Origin: Leptospira ainlahdjerensis
GTDB taxonomy: Bacteria; Spirochaetota; Leptospiria; Leptospirales; Leptospiraceae
Direction of reading: 5' to 3'
NCBI RefSeq assembly: GCF_016919175.1
Contig: NZ_JAFFPU010000024.1
Span: 124,001-188,000 of the forward strand
DNA length: 64,000 nucleotides
Shown: positions 26,633 to 37,866 of the stretch, piece by piece
Numbering within the stretch: position 1 is the first letter of the stretch
Layout of the letters: every line of letters begins with the position of its first letter
Position numbers and translations under genes: made by a program
Notes under the pieces: model-generated
The model's database searches: none
What the model saw: the letters and a program-made list of their open reading frames with translations, nothing else
What the model was told of the DNA's origin: nothing

Positions 26633-27406
26633 TTAAGAATGGATGAATTTTGCGAGTTGGTCAATCCCTTCTTCAAAGAGAGCAGGTCCGGGTTGAAGGA
26701 TGATAGAAGGATCCAATTCAAAGATCTTCTGATTTCGAATCGCGTTTGTCTTTTGCCAATCGGGATGAGTTCGAACCCAATCGAAGTTTACGGGTTTTCC
26801 GCACCAAGAACCGAGATAAATATCCGGATTTTTTTCGGCGACATCTTGAGAAGAAATGATTCTTTCCTTCGCCATAGATTTATTTCTGAGATTATCGAAA
26901 CAATCCTTTCCGCCCGCAATCTCAATCAATTCTCCCACCCAAGAAATTCCTGTAATGATCGGCTCATCCCATTCTTGAAAAAATACGCGCGGCGGTTTTT
27001 CCGTTCTCCTCTCCGCTTGAACTCTTTCTAATTTTGTTTTCCATCCGTCGATCAGAAGTTGTGTTTCTTTTCCCTTACCGACAATCGATCCAAACAAAAG
27101 CATCGTTTCTAAAATTTCAGAGATCGTTCTTTGGTTGGTTACGAGGACATTCAATCCTTCCGCAATCAAATCCTTTGCGAGACTCGCTTGGATATCGGAG
27201 AATCCGATTACAAGATCCGGTTTTAGATCTTTGATCTTCTTTATATTCCCGTTGATAAAGGCTGAGACTTTTGGCTTTTCAGACTTTGCTTTTAGAGGAC
27301 GAACCGTATACGCTGAGATTCCGACGATACGATCCTGTTCTCCCAAAAGATAGAGTAACTCCGTTGTTTCCTCAGTGAGACAGATGATTCTTTTCGGACC
27401 GGCCAG
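26633..27406 (-). CDS. BtuF-like helical-backbone metal/cobalamin-binding protein, cytosolic, unusual start
   Basis: This is a periplasmic-binding-protein (BtuF/FhuD) fold: the first strand PKRIICL, then LLGEQDRIVGIS, LKPDLVIGFSD, VFFQEWDEPI and WVGELIEIAGG. It has no signal peptide, so it probably stays in the cytoplasm, as in a branch of this family that is not part of an importer. No permease or ATPase gene is nearby. The first beta strand starts upstream of the only TTG (27346). In frame above it there is only a CTG at 27406, 8 bases after AAGGA, before a TAG stop. I take CTG as the start, giving 257 residues; a mutated ATG is the alternative. It follows acs by 11 bases, so it is likely cotranscribed. 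Confidence 0.75.
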   Translation of the reverse strand: MAGPKRIICLTEETTELLYLLGEQDRIVGISAYTVRPLKAKSEKPKVSAFINGNIKKIKDLKPDLVIGFSDIQASLAKDLIAEGLNVLVTNQRTISEILETMLLFGSIVGKGKETQLLIDGWKTKLERVQAERRTEKPPRVFFQEWDEPIITGISWVGELIEIAGGKDCFDNLRNKSMAKERIISSQDVAEKNPDIYLGSWCGKPVNFDWVRTHPDWQKTNAIRNQKIFELDPSIILQPGPALFEEGIDQLAKFIHS

Positions 27407-27417
27407 ATTATTTTTCC

Positions 27418-29382
<1,965 letters not shown>

Positions 29383-29498
29383 GACTTCCTCCAGATTCGG
29401 TAAAGAATGTTTCTTTTTTTTTCTCTGTCTACCAAATTGCGGAAAACCGATTGAGAAACCCCCTCCCAAAAATTTCTGAAAGAGGAGGCCTTCGTTAC

Positions 29499-30050
29499 TT
29501 AGGTGGAGCCGGTTCGAATCAAATCTAAGAATTCGGAGCGAGTCACCATATTATCTTTGAACGCTCCCAACATACAAGAAGTGAAGAGTTCGGAGTTTTG
29601 TTTTTCGACTCCTCGCATCATCATACAAAGGTGTTTTGCTTTGATAACAACCGCTACCCCTTGCGGTTCGAGAACATCTTGTAACGCGTATGCGATTTGT
29701 TCAGTAAGGCGTTCTTGTACTTGAAGTCTTCTCGCGAAGACGTCCACGATTCTTGGAATTTTACTGATCCCGATGATTTTTTTATTCGGAAGATAGGCGA
29801 CGTGCGCTCTACCGTAAAAAGGTAAAAGGTGATGTTCGCAGAGAGAATACATTTCGATGTCTCTCACAAGAACCATTCCTTCTGTCGGTTCGTCGAAAAT
29901 AGCTCCATTTACGATCGTCTTGATGTCGGCACGATAACCCGAGGTCAAAAAATCATAGGCTTTTGAAACTCTTTTCGGAGTGTCGCGAAGTCCTTCCCTA
30001 TTCGGATCTTCGCCGATCGATTTTAGAATTTTTACAACTTCTTCTTCCAA
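29499..30050 (-). CDS. folE: GTP cyclohydrolase I
   Basis: This enzyme makes 7,8-dihydroneopterin triphosphate from GTP, the first step of folate synthesis. The 183-residue protein has the zinc ligands in [10 protein letters not shown] and KHLCMMMRG, and the [10 protein letters not shown] and [11 protein letters not shown] motifs of type IA enzymes. The start is TTG, with GAGAG upstream. It lies upstream of acs, same strand, about 115 bp away. It is divergent from the glycosyltransferase gene. Confidence 0.97.
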   Translation of the reverse strand: MEEEVVKILKSIGEDPNREGLRDTPKRVSKAYDFLTSGYRADIKTIVNGAIFDEPTEGMVLVRDIEMYSLCEHHLLPFYGRAHVAYLPNKKIIGISKIPRIVDVFARRLQVQERLTEQIAYALQDVLEPQGVAVVIKAKHLCMMMRGVEKQNSELFTSCMLGAFKDNMVTRSEFLDLIRTGST

Positions 30051-30178
30051 TTTAAACTCTCTTCAGTTATATTTCCCAAGATTGGATAAGGGGCCTCTTG
30101 TTAGATTCCATTCTGACGAATTCGGCGACTTTTTTTAGAATCTAAAGAGATACATTCCCATTCTCAAAAGAGGCTATA

Positions 30179-30216
<38 letters not shown>

Positions 30217-30240
30217 CAGCGCAGGCGAATTTGTCCTTTC

Positions 30241-31452
30241 ATGAACGCCGAGAATTTCCGAATAAAACGAAATTATCCCGTAAAGATTGGGTTAGACGCC
30301 CGTATGATCGCGCATTCGGGGATCGGGATGAGAATTCGAGGAATTCTAAAATACATCGGACCTTTGGCCGCGGATGAGAATTTTCAGATCTATCTTTTTG
30401 GAAATAAAGAAACCATCGAAAAAGAAGGAATTCTCTGCCGTGAATTTATCGGTTTTGAAGAAGAGTACGAACGCTCAAAACTTCCGGCTCTTCGTGGAAA
30501 AAAAAACCCTCCGTATTCTTATCCAGTGATCTCCTACGAAGTCGGCATTTATTCTCTTCGAGAATTTTTCGGACATCCGTTGATGAAAAAAATGGATTTT
30601 CTCGACATCCCACATTTTAACGCACCTCTTCGTTATCTTTCAAAATCGATCGTTACGATTCACGATATCATTCCTTTTCGTATGAAAGAATTCCATTCGA
30701 GCTTCGCAAAAAGAATTTATTTACAAGTTGTCTTTCGATGGATTCGAGCGTTTTCAAAAAAAGTCGTTTCCGTTTCCCGATATACCGCGCAAGATTTGGA
30801 AACCGTTTTTCATTTTTCAAAAGACGAAATCCAAGTAATCCCGAATGGAATCGACGAAACCGTTTTTTATCCGGCTTCTTCCCAAGAGAAAAAAAGGTTC
30901 TTAAAAAAATACGGACTCGAAGAAGGTTATCTACTGAGCGTCGGAATCGGAAAAGGTCATAAGAATTTAAACTTTGTTCTCAATGTTCTGAAGTCCTTCT
31001 GGGATTCAAAACTACTAAAGAGGAGCTGGGTTCTCGGAGGAGCCTCCGGAAAAGTTCCGGACTATCTAGAACAGGACGTTCAAGGTTATGAGAATCGAAT
31101 CCTTCCGATGAAAAGGCTTTCTTTGGAAGAACTTCGTTGTCTTTATTCTTCCGCAGGAGTTTTAATCTTTCCTTCTAAATACGAAGGATTTGGATTTCCT
31201 CCAATCGAAGCCCAGGCCTGCGGTTGTCCCGTATTTTCTTCCGACGCTACGGTTATGCCGGAAATCTTAGAAGATAGCGTTCTTTATTTTTCCCCGGATC
31301 GACCGGAAGAACTCGAAATTCTTCTGAATCGCTTTTTGAAAAACCCAAAGGAAATAAAAACTCTAATCGGAAAAGGAAAAAAGAATTCGGAGAAATTTTC
31401 CTGGAAAATCGCCGCGAAAAAAACATTAGAAAATTATAAAATTGTTTACTAG
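30241..31452 (+). CDS. GT4-family glycosyltransferase
   Basis: This encodes 403 residues from the ATG at 30241; the frame is open to a TTG at 30205, and no strong ribosome site decides. It is a GT-B fold. The N-terminal half has VKIGLDARMIAHSGIGMRIRG. The C-terminal half has the donor site, with IPNGIDETVFYP, SVGIGKGHKNL and the EX7E-type motif in FPSKYEGFGFPPIEAQACG. Retaining glycosyltransferases of this group use nucleotide sugars, often for lipopolysaccharide or glycolipid. No other LPS genes are adjacent, so the acceptor is unknown. Confidence 0.9.
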   Translation: MNAENFRIKRNYPVKIGLDARMIAHSGIGMRIRGILKYIGPLAADENFQIYLFGNKETIEKEGILCREFIGFEEEYERSKLPALRGKKNPPYSYPVISYEVGIYSLREFFGHPLMKKMDFLDIPHFNAPLRYLSKSIVTIHDIIPFRMKEFHSSFAKRIYLQVVFRWIRAFSKKVVSVSRYTAQDLETVFHFSKDEIQVIPNGIDETVFYPASSQEKKRFLKKYGLEEGYLLSVGIGKGHKNLNFVLNVLKSFWDSKLLKRSWVLGGASGKVPDYLEQDVQGYENRILPMKRLSLEELRCLYSSAGVLIFPSKYEGFGFPPIEAQACGCPVFSSDATVMPEILEDSVLYFSPDRPEELEILLNRFLKNPKEIKTLIGKGKKNSEKFSWKIAAKKTLENYKIVY

Positions 31453-31559
31453 AATGATCCTGTCGTTTTTACCTTGAAACCAAATTTGAAATTCGCGCCT
31501 ACGAAATGATTACGGCTTCGTTTCCGGCAAAAAAATGAAAAGAAAGGGGATTCTAAAAC

Positions 31560-31757
31560 TCAGAGGTCCTTTTTTGCGAATTTTTTTCTGGAAAGGATTT
31601 CATCTTTCCGGGCTTGGATTGTCAAAAAAAGTTTCTCCCTTTCCAAGTCGGAATAGCGGGACCAATTTCCGATTTCTTCGATTGTACGAAAACATCCCTC
31701 GCAATATCCGGTTTCGAAATCCATTGTACAGATTTTATTGCAAGGTGATCGAACCAC
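31560..31757 (-). CDS. DUF1289-family small cysteine protein
   Basis: This encodes 65 residues. The DUF1289 pattern is clear: SPCNKICTMD, YCEGCFRTIEEI and W...S..ER. The four cysteines (CxxxC and CxxC) are spaced to bind a metal. Function is unknown in the family. The GTG start follows the stop of the antiporter gene directly (TGA then GTG), so it is translated from the same message. Confidence 0.9.
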   Translation of the reverse strand: MVRSPCNKICTMDFETGYCEGCFRTIEEIGNWSRYSDLEREKLFLTIQARKDEILSRKKFAKKDL

Positions 31758-33521
31758 TCATTTGCCTCGAACTTTAGACTTCACTGCGGCTTTCTTTTTC
31801 GCAGGTTTTTTCTGAGTTGGTGCCTTTAGTTTTTCATGACCATTCTTAGAATGATCGACAATCGTTTTCATTTCTTTAAAAAGAGACATCCCGCTGATTC
31901 TTCCCGGAACGATAACGTGCGCGGCGCCGCTTTCGACAAGAACGTCCGCTTCCTTCGTATCGTCCGTCGTAAGAATGATGGATGGTTGTGTATGATGACA
32001 GATCGTTTTGAGAGATTCCAATAACCTCCGATTGGTGGTCCCCTTTAGGATCATATCGGAAATCGTGCAGATCACATATCTCGCGTCTTCGATTCCTAAA
32101 TGATGAAGTGTTTCCGGATTCGCAAGATCCCCATATGCCCAACGGATTCCTTTTGCTTCCAAGGCCTGTCTAAAAACGGGATTGAAATCCACAATCAGAA
32201 TCCGATTCAACCACTCGGGTTTTTCTCTTTCAATTCCTTCGAGAAGCCCCTGAGCGATTCTAAAATAACCCAAGATGACGATGTCGCGTTTCGGCAGACC
32301 GGTCAGATCCGACTCGGATCGATTCTCTTTTTTTTCTTTCAGACCTATACCGGCTAACAGACTTAAGATGAATCTCGAAATGGGATCGTTAAAAAGAATG
32401 ATATAAGTCGAAACGACGGAAGCGAGAATCATCGAAGTCAGAACGGTGGATTCCAATTCTTTGCTGATATGTCCGTAGCCCATTCCCAAAGAAAGAATCA
32501 CGAGTGAGAATTCGCTGATCTGAGCCAAATTTAAACCGGTTACAACACCGGCTCTCAATCCCTTACCGGAAAAATAAACTGGAGTCGCAACTGTGATCAC
32601 TCTACTCACGATCACAAAAGCCACTGCAATTAAAGAAACCGTGATGATCTGAATCGAAGGAATTGGAATTTTCATTCCAAGGGCAACGAAGAAAAGGGTA
32701 ATAAAGAAATCTCTAATTCCTGAAAGTTTCGCGATCACATCCGCTCCATATGGAAAGGCTGCGATGCTAACTCCCGCAATCAAAGCTCCCATCTCTTTCG
32801 AAAGCCCGGCCTTCTCCGCTAATCCACAGAGTAAAAAACACCAAGCAATCGAAGTAATCAAAATGAGTTCCGGCTTCGAAGCCGCTGCTTCAAATAACTT
32901 GGAAAGAAAAAATCTACTGATCAAAAAAGCGACGCCGATCAGAACCAAACCGATTCCAAGAGAACTTGCGATTTTAAGAATTTGAGGATCTTGAAGATTC
33001 GGTTGAACCCCCATAAAAATAATGGCCCAGATGTCTTGTAGGACCAAAACTCCGATCGTAAGTCGGCCCGCGATCGTACTCACTTCAAATTTATCGTGCA
33101 GAAGTTTGACGACGATCATCGTAGAACTGATCGCCAACGCGATCGCAAAGTAAAGGAGGTCGAACTTTCCGGTGTATCCAGAAAGAATCCCTTTAAAAAA
33201 AATCAAACCGAAGAGAACGCAAAAAACAAATTGGCTGATCCCAAGAATAAACATGGACTTTCCCATCCGCGCCAATTCTTTTAGATCAATCTCAAGACCG
33301 ATGATGAATAACAAAAGGATCAAACCGATCTCGGAAATTAATTCGATACTCTCTTCATTTACGACAAGACCAAAACCCAAATTAGGACCGAGCAAAAGTC
33401 CGCCTGCAACATAGCCGAGAATCAAAGGCTGTTTCGTAACTCTGGCAATATGGGAAAAAAACGTGGCAAAGATGATGCTCAACGCAATGTCATTTAAGAG
33501 AGAAAGGGAATGGTGCTCCAT
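31758..33521 (-). CDS. CPA2 cation/proton antiporter with TrkA-N (RCK) domain, KefB-like
   Basis: This encodes 587 residues. About 12 membrane helices fill residues 5-385, with the CPA2 motifs LLLGPNLGFG, LLLFIIGLEIDLKEL and the LQDIWAI segment in which D is ion-binding. A cytosolic Rossmann RCK/TrkA-N domain follows (RDIVILGYFRIAQGLLEGI), then a Lys/Pro-rich tail. It should exchange K+ or Na+ for H+ at the inner membrane. The GxGxxG of the nucleotide site is altered (GYFRIAQG), so NAD(H) or glutathione control may differ. No KefF/KefG partner is present. Confidence 0.92.
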   Translation of the reverse strand: MEHHSLSLLNDIALSIIFATFFSHIARVTKQPLILGYVAGGLLLGPNLGFGLVVNEESIELISEIGLILLLFIIGLEIDLKELARMGKSMFILGISQFVFCVLFGLIFFKGILSGYTGKFDLLYFAIALAISSTMIVVKLLHDKFEVSTIAGRLTIGVLVLQDIWAIIFMGVQPNLQDPQILKIASSLGIGLVLIGVAFLISRFFLSKLFEAAASKPELILITSIAWCFLLCGLAEKAGLSKEMGALIAGVSIAAFPYGADVIAKLSGIRDFFITLFFVALGMKIPIPSIQIITVSLIAVAFVIVSRVITVATPVYFSGKGLRAGVVTGLNLAQISEFSLVILSLGMGYGHISKELESTVLTSMILASVVSTYIILFNDPISRFILSLLAGIGLKEKKENRSESDLTGLPKRDIVILGYFRIAQGLLEGIEREKPEWLNRILIVDFNPVFRQALEAKGIRWAYGDLANPETLHHLGIEDARYVICTISDMILKGTTNRRLLESLKTICHHTQPSIILTTDDTKEADVLVESGAAHVIVPGRISGMSLFKEMKTIVDHSKNGHEKLKAPTQKKPAKKKAAVKSKVRGK

Positions 33522-33570
33522 ATTTACAGTTCGTCCTAAAATCTAATTTCTTTTTCTAAGGAAACCCGAA

Positions 33571-33723
33571 ATGCAAACTCCGTTCAAAACAAGAATCAAC
33601 GGTATTCCTTTTCTGGTTTCTTATAAGCGAACGACAGAATCTTATAAAAAGCTTCTGCTTGCTAAATTAAAGAAGAATCCTCACGTAAAAAACATTTTTT
33701 TTATCGATCTCATAAAAACTTAA
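33571..33723 (+). CDS. small hypothetical protein (50 residues)
   Basis: The ATG at 33571 has AAGGAAA about 8 bases upstream and opens 50 codons to a TAA. The product is basic (many Lys/Arg) with a hydrophobic C-terminus (VKNIFFIDLIKT). It lies in the gap between the divergent antiporter gene and the convergent hpt gene. I know no family. Supported only by start context and frame. Confidence 0.4.
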   Translation: MQTPFKTRINGIPFLVSYKRTTESYKKLLLAKLKKNPHVKNIFFIDLIKT

Positions 33724-33840
33724 AATTCAGGTGAGAAGCATTCTTCCTCATCCTTGTTTTAAGAATTTTGTGCTGTCAAAGAAGGATTTTCGCAAAAAAA
33801 TAAATCAGTTCTTTGAAATTGAGAACATCTCTGGATCGTT

Positions 33841-34386
33841 TTAAACGGAAAAATCCCCAGGTTCCAAAACGTGAATATCCGGAAGATTTCTATACTTCCC
33901 GTCGAAATCAAGACCGTAACCCACAACAAATTCGTCCGGAATTCTCCAGCCGACATATTTTACCGGAAATTCAAGGATGTTTTTTCTTTCCTTTAAGAGA
34001 AGTGTAACGATCTCAAGACTCGCGGGATTGCGCGTAAAGATATGTCTTACAAGATATTGTAACGTGAAGCCGGTATCCAAAATATCTTCCACAAGAATGA
34101 CATGACGATCGGAAAGATCGGTGTTGATGTCTTTTAATAAATCGATCTTTCCCGTGGAAACGGTTCCCGAATATGACTTTGCTTGAACAAAATCGATCTC
34201 CACGGAAAAGGGAATCGCCCTCGTTAGATCCGAAAAAAAGTAAACCCCACCTTTGAGAACGCAGATAAAAACCGGATTTAGTTTTTTGTAATCTTTTGCG
34301 ATTTCGGAAGCTAAGGAGTTGACTTTTTTTAAAATTTCTTCTTGAGAAAAACGAGGATGAAGAATGTCTGAATTTTTTTTATTCAT
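33841..34386 (-). CDS. hpt: hypoxanthine phosphoribosyltransferase
   Basis: This purine-salvage enzyme makes IMP or GMP from hypoxanthine or guanine and PRPP. The 181-residue protein has the PRPP motif VILVEDILDTGFTL (about residues 100-113), the flexible-loop Ser/Tyr in KSYSGT, and FVCVLKGG-like strands (FICVLKGGVYF). I start it at MNKKNSDILHP, where the ATG overlaps the stop of the sixA-like gene (ATGA); the frame is open 18 codons further up. The two genes are translationally coupled. Confidence 0.95.
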   Translation of the reverse strand: MNKKNSDILHPRFSQEEILKKVNSLASEIAKDYKKLNPVFICVLKGGVYFFSDLTRAIPFSVEIDFVQAKSYSGTVSTGKIDLLKDINTDLSDRHVILVEDILDTGFTLQYLVRHIFTRNPASLEIVTLLLKERKNILEFPVKYVGWRIPDEFVVGYGLDFDGKYRNLPDIHVLEPGDFSV

Positions 34387-34940
34387 CCAGGAATCCAGAA
34401 GCGAATTATTTTTCCAGGAACTTTGCCGATCTCTCCCCAAGAATCGATATCCACTTGTATACTCAAAAATCCGGAAGTCGGAAACTTAAAAAGAATCGAT
34501 TCCGAAAGAGCTAAGTCTTCATTCCCTCGGATCAAACGATTTGCAATTTCCTCCATTCCCGGATTATGACCCAACAATGCCACACTCTCAAATTTAGAAT
34601 TCAATTCTCGGAGCTTAACTAAAATATCTTCGCTGTCGGATTCATACAATTTTTCCGTTACTTTGGTCTCGGGAGAGACATCCTTATTTTTAGTAAGAAT
34701 TTTATAAGTATCCAATGTTCTTTTCGAATCAGATATTAAAAACAAATCCGTTTTGAAATCAATTCTCTCCAAATACTTTCGGAGGAATCGAGCGTTTTTC
34801 TTTCCTCTGTCCGATAAGGGTCTTTCTCGATCCGATTTGAATTCGGATTCCCAATCTGATTTTGCGTGCCTGACTAAATGAATTTGTTTCAACGAACTTT
34901 GTCTCTCGTTTTCCGCTTCTCCGGTCAACTTTAAATTCAT
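34383..34940 (-). CDS. SixA-like phosphohistidine phosphatase
   Basis: This histidine phosphatase of about 185 residues has the catalytic LVRHAKSDWE, the R in LISDSKRTLDTY, and the second His in LLGHNPGMEE. It resembles SixA, which removes phosphate from phosphohistidine domains, although many homologues have unknown substrates. The start is uncertain: an ATG at 34940 or a TTG nearer the RHA motif. Its 3' end overlaps hpt by 4 bp. Confidence 0.88.
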   Translation of the reverse strand: MNLKLTGEAENERQSSLKQIHLVRHAKSDWESEFKSDRERPLSDRGKKNARFLRKYLERIDFKTDLFLISDSKRTLDTYKILTKNKDVSPETKVTEKLYESDSEDILVKLRELNSKFESVALLGHNPGMEEIANRLIRGNEDLALSESILFKFPTSGFLSIQVDIDSWGEIGKVPGKIIRFWIPG

Positions 34941-34976
34941 TGACAAGAGTTAAAAGATCTCTTTAATTATGGTGCT

Positions 34977-35654
34977 ATGAAAAAGGTCTTCGCGTTAGCA
35001 GGAACTGCTTTGCTCATTCTTATACCTACTCTGTTAGGTGCACAATTAGCAGGTCCTCCTGACGAAGAAAGAGCAAAAAAAGACGTTCAAATCCAGTGGT
35101 CCAAAAAACACGTTGGAGATAAAATTCAATCGATCGAAAGTAACGGCGAACCGGTTCTGATAGAAAAAGAAGAACCTAAATCCAATGCGGATATACTTTA
35201 CAAATTTCCATTCTTAGTTACTGCAAAACGTAAGGATGGAAGTATTACTAGAACGGAAGTTGGTGCGAATTATATTTTCATTCGTACTAAGGGTTGGCTA
35301 TTTTCGGAATTGGGATTCGGTAAGAATATTGTTTTATCCGATCCAGGCAAAGAATCGCCCGATAAAGAAACAGCTTTCAAGTTAATCGAAGAAGGTCTCT
35401 TGCAGGATCGTTGGAAAGGTAAGACTGTAGAAAATTTAAAAATCGGGGAGCCAATATCCGGTAGCGATCTCGAAGTTCACTGGTTTCGTTATTCGGGAGA
35501 TTACGAAGTTTCGACCGATACGAGTCTTCGTTATTCGTGTACGAATTTTATAGTTCGTCTTTTCAAAGACGATTCCGCCAATGAATGGAAGCTGGATTGG
35601 AAAGAAAAAGGAATTTGCAGACCGGTAACCGCGACTTCTAACGATTCTCCCTGA
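34977..35654 (+). CDS. exported protein of unknown function
   Basis: This encodes 225 residues. Residues 1-22 are a signal peptide (KKVFALAGTALLILIPTLLGA). The mature part is charged and beta-rich, with no Cys near the cleavage site, so it is soluble in the periplasm or beyond. Two Cys occur near the C-terminus (YSCTNFIV, KGICRPV) and may pair. I do not recognise a domain. It is divergent from the sixA-hpt pair with about 36 bp between starts. Confidence 0.75.
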   Translation: MKKVFALAGTALLILIPTLLGAQLAGPPDEERAKKDVQIQWSKKHVGDKIQSIESNGEPVLIEKEEPKSNADILYKFPFLVTAKRKDGSITRTEVGANYIFIRTKGWLFSELGFGKNIVLSDPGKESPDKETAFKLIEEGLLQDRWKGKTVENLKIGEPISGSDLEVHWFRYSGDYEVSTDTSLRYSCTNFIVRLFKDDSANEWKLDWKEKGICRPVTATSNDSP

Positions 35655-35696
35655 ACGAAATATTTATACTATTTCACTCAGAGAGATTTTTGATTT

Positions 35697-36302
35697 TTAT
35701 CGATCGTTTTTGTTGTTTGAGCCCGGTTTACGAAGATTTTTATCTTTGAGGCTTTCAAGATTTGATTTTTTCAATCGATCCGAAAAACGAACCGAACTAA
35801 TTTTTCCTGCTCTAAGATCTTTTAACGTGTTCTGAATCGAACTTCCAATTCCGATATGATTTTCATATTGTTTGAGAAAATTTTCAGTACTCGCTTTATC
35901 GAAAGAATAATACGACTTTCCGTAAGCAAATACAGCCGCATTTCGAACCGATGGATGAGAATTTTCGTTCGCGATCGTCGATTCTAAATAGGTCTTCGCA
36001 GAATTTCCGCCAAAGTCGGCGATCAAATCGTTGATTTGGGAAAGCGCATAAACTCTCATACCGGGCTCTTTGGAGATCGCAATTAAGTATTCCTGAGGAT
36101 TCGGATTGATCGAGTAAATTTCTTTGATCAATGATTCTCGATCGAAATGTCCGGTCTGAAGAACTACAGATTTTATCTTTTCGTATTGGGCCCCATCGAG
36201 AGGTTCGGCTTGTGTTGAAGTTGAGACCCACATTAGAACGATCCAACTGATCGCAAGAACTTCCCCGATTCTAAACTTGATTGGATTCTTTTTAGTTTTC
36301 AT
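35697..36302 (-). CDS. exported HEAT-like protein
   Basis: This encodes 201 residues with an uncleaved or cleaved N-terminal hydrophobic segment (EVLAISWIVLMWVSTSTQAEP, probably cleaved after QA). The mature part has helix pairs of HEAT type (MRVYALSQINDLIADFGG; HPSVRNAAVFAYGKSY) and a very basic tail. It starts one base after the stop of the metzincin-like lipoprotein, so the two are coupled and may act together. Confidence 0.75.
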   Translation of the reverse strand: MKTKKNPIKFRIGEVLAISWIVLMWVSTSTQAEPLDGAQYEKIKSVVLQTGHFDRESLIKEIYSINPNPQEYLIAISKEPGMRVYALSQINDLIADFGGNSAKTYLESTIANENSHPSVRNAAVFAYGKSYYSFDKASTENFLKQYENHIGIGSSIQNTLKDLRAGKISSVRFSDRLKKSNLESLKDKNLRKPGSNNKNDR

Positions 36303-36303
36303 A

Positions 36304-37755
36304 TTAATAAACCAACGGATGTGATCGTAACACCCAGCCTTGTTCTCCCGTCAATTGTGTTTGATTGATTGTTGGATTTCCCGCGTAAAACATAAGATTA
36401 AGTCCCCCACTGTTAAAGAATCCCGTTCCTAAACATTCTCCTAAACCGACGAGATTATTACCGTTTTGATCCTGACATTCAGGTGTTTCCGGTAAAGGAT
36501 CCAGTGAATAACGTCCTCTGATTACATCTTTTTCGACAGGATGATAAAGTCCTAAGAAATGAGCGCCCTCGTGTGCGATCGTTTTCGCCAAAAAAATCTG
36601 ATCCGCTGCACAGGTGAGATCCGAACCAACCGCACCGCATCCAGTGGCAGTTCTATGATTCTCGATAAAAACGATCATTCCGGATTTAGGAGTTCCTGCG
36701 ATCGGGATTCCAGGAATTCCGGAAGAGATTCCTAAAATTCCCGCCGGCGCGCTGCTCGAAACTGTGTAGCCTCTGGTTATATAAATATTTAAAGAATTCG
36801 GATCTTGAACTCCGGCCGGATTCGTTTTGTATAAGGTTCCCAAAGAGCCAGCGACATCTCCAAAATCGTCGGATAGATTTGCGACCGTTAGAAAATTTGC
36901 TTCGGCCCCCGCCGCGACAACCGCCGTTACGGTAACGTCTATCTTAACCGTATCTTGCGCGTAGATTTCTTTTAAAGTTTGTATCATCGTTGCCATCCCC
37001 ACAGTGGTCGGAGTGGTTACTGCATTGGGAACAAAGATCAAATTGATATGTAACTTCTTTCGAGATTGCCAAACCTTCGCTAAGCCGGATGCCGCGCTTC
37101 CCATTATTCCGTTCGCTTCGGATCGAAATTTATATTCCTCGCAAGTATGAGGTGTGTTGTTTGTAACTCTTCTAGTAGGGATGGAAGGACTTGGCACGCT
37201 CGGTAAAATAAAATCCACTCCCAAAATATTACTTCCGAAATTATTATACCCCGAACTTGGCGCATAGTAACTCGGAGTGGCTCCGATCGGAAAGGCGGTC
37301 GTTACAGAACGCGATCCGGCAGCTTCACTTTTACCGTTATCCTGAATTAAATTGCCTGCGGCATTTTCCCAAAGAGGATACATAAATCGATTGGCGTTCG
37401 ATGCAAACGTATGGTTCTGCTCGGCGTAAACGATTCCAATCGGATTGCTTTTACCCAAACCGGGAAAATTTACAGTCCCCGTAAGATAAGCGGTTCCACC
37501 GTCGGCATAAGCGTTACTTTCCGTTAATAAGACTTGGCTCAGTGAAGAAGTGGAAACGCTAAAATTCGGAGCAGCACCGGAAGTCCTTTCATTTTCTGCG
37601 GGCTCGCAACGATAGAGTGATTCGTTATACAAATATAAACCGAGCAAAAGATTTAGAGTTTCGGATGTTTTGTCTTTGTCTTTTTGAATCGGACAACCCC
37701 AAAAGAACCAACATAAAATCAAAACTGAGACGAGAGATTTTCTAAACATATTCAC
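36304..37755 (-). CDS. lipoprotein with a metzincin-type zinc-protease motif
   Basis: This encodes 483 residues. A signal peptide ends at a lipidation Cys at 21 (WFFWGC). A Ser/Thr/Asn-rich stretch covers the first half. The second half carries HEGAHFLGLYH at residues 395-405, the HExxHxxGxxH zinc motif of metzincins, and a possible Met-turn at about 455 (LNLMFYAG). Cysteines around residues 375-385 and 415-430 could make disulphides. It should be a surface or periplasmic metalloprotease, but the overall family is not clear to me; pappalysin-like proteases of Leptospira are a reasonable comparison. The start is GTG with AGGAA just upstream; an ATG lies two codons later. Confidence 0.85.
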   Translation of the reverse strand: MNMFRKSLVSVLILCWFFWGCPIQKDKDKTSETLNLLLGLYLYNESLYRCEPAENERTSGAAPNFSVSTSSLSQVLLTESNAYADGGTAYLTGTVNFPGLGKSNPIGIVYAEQNHTFASNANRFMYPLWENAAGNLIQDNGKSEAAGSRSVTTAFPIGATPSYYAPSSGYNNFGSNILGVDFILPSVPSPSIPTRRVTNNTPHTCEEYKFRSEANGIMGSAASGLAKVWQSRKKLHINLIFVPNAVTTPTTVGMATMIQTLKEIYAQDTVKIDVTVTAVVAAGAEANFLTVANLSDDFGDVAGSLGTLYKTNPAGVQDPNSLNIYITRGYTVSSSAPAGILGISSGIPGIPIAGTPKSGMIVFIENHRTATGCGAVGSDLTCAADQIFLAKTIAHEGAHFLGLYHPVEKDVIRGRYSLDPLPETPECQDQNGNNLVGLGECLGTGFFNSGGLNLMFYAGNPTINQTQLTGEQGWVLRSHPLVY

Positions 37756-37866
37756 TAATTTCCTAATGCTTCTTTTAGAGAGCGAATCTATTACGATTGA
37801 CGAGCTGAAATTCTTTTTTTAAATTCCAAGCTCAAGGAAAGATTTCTTCACTTTGGGGAACGAACG

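Noticed and set aside
29383..29498. Terminator between folE and acs
   Set aside because: A CCTCC/GGAGG pair with a long loop and no good T tract is too weak to call.
29505..29520. GGTTCGAATC, a tRNA T-loop look-alike
   Set aside because: It is inside the folE coding sequence and no cloverleaf can be drawn around it.
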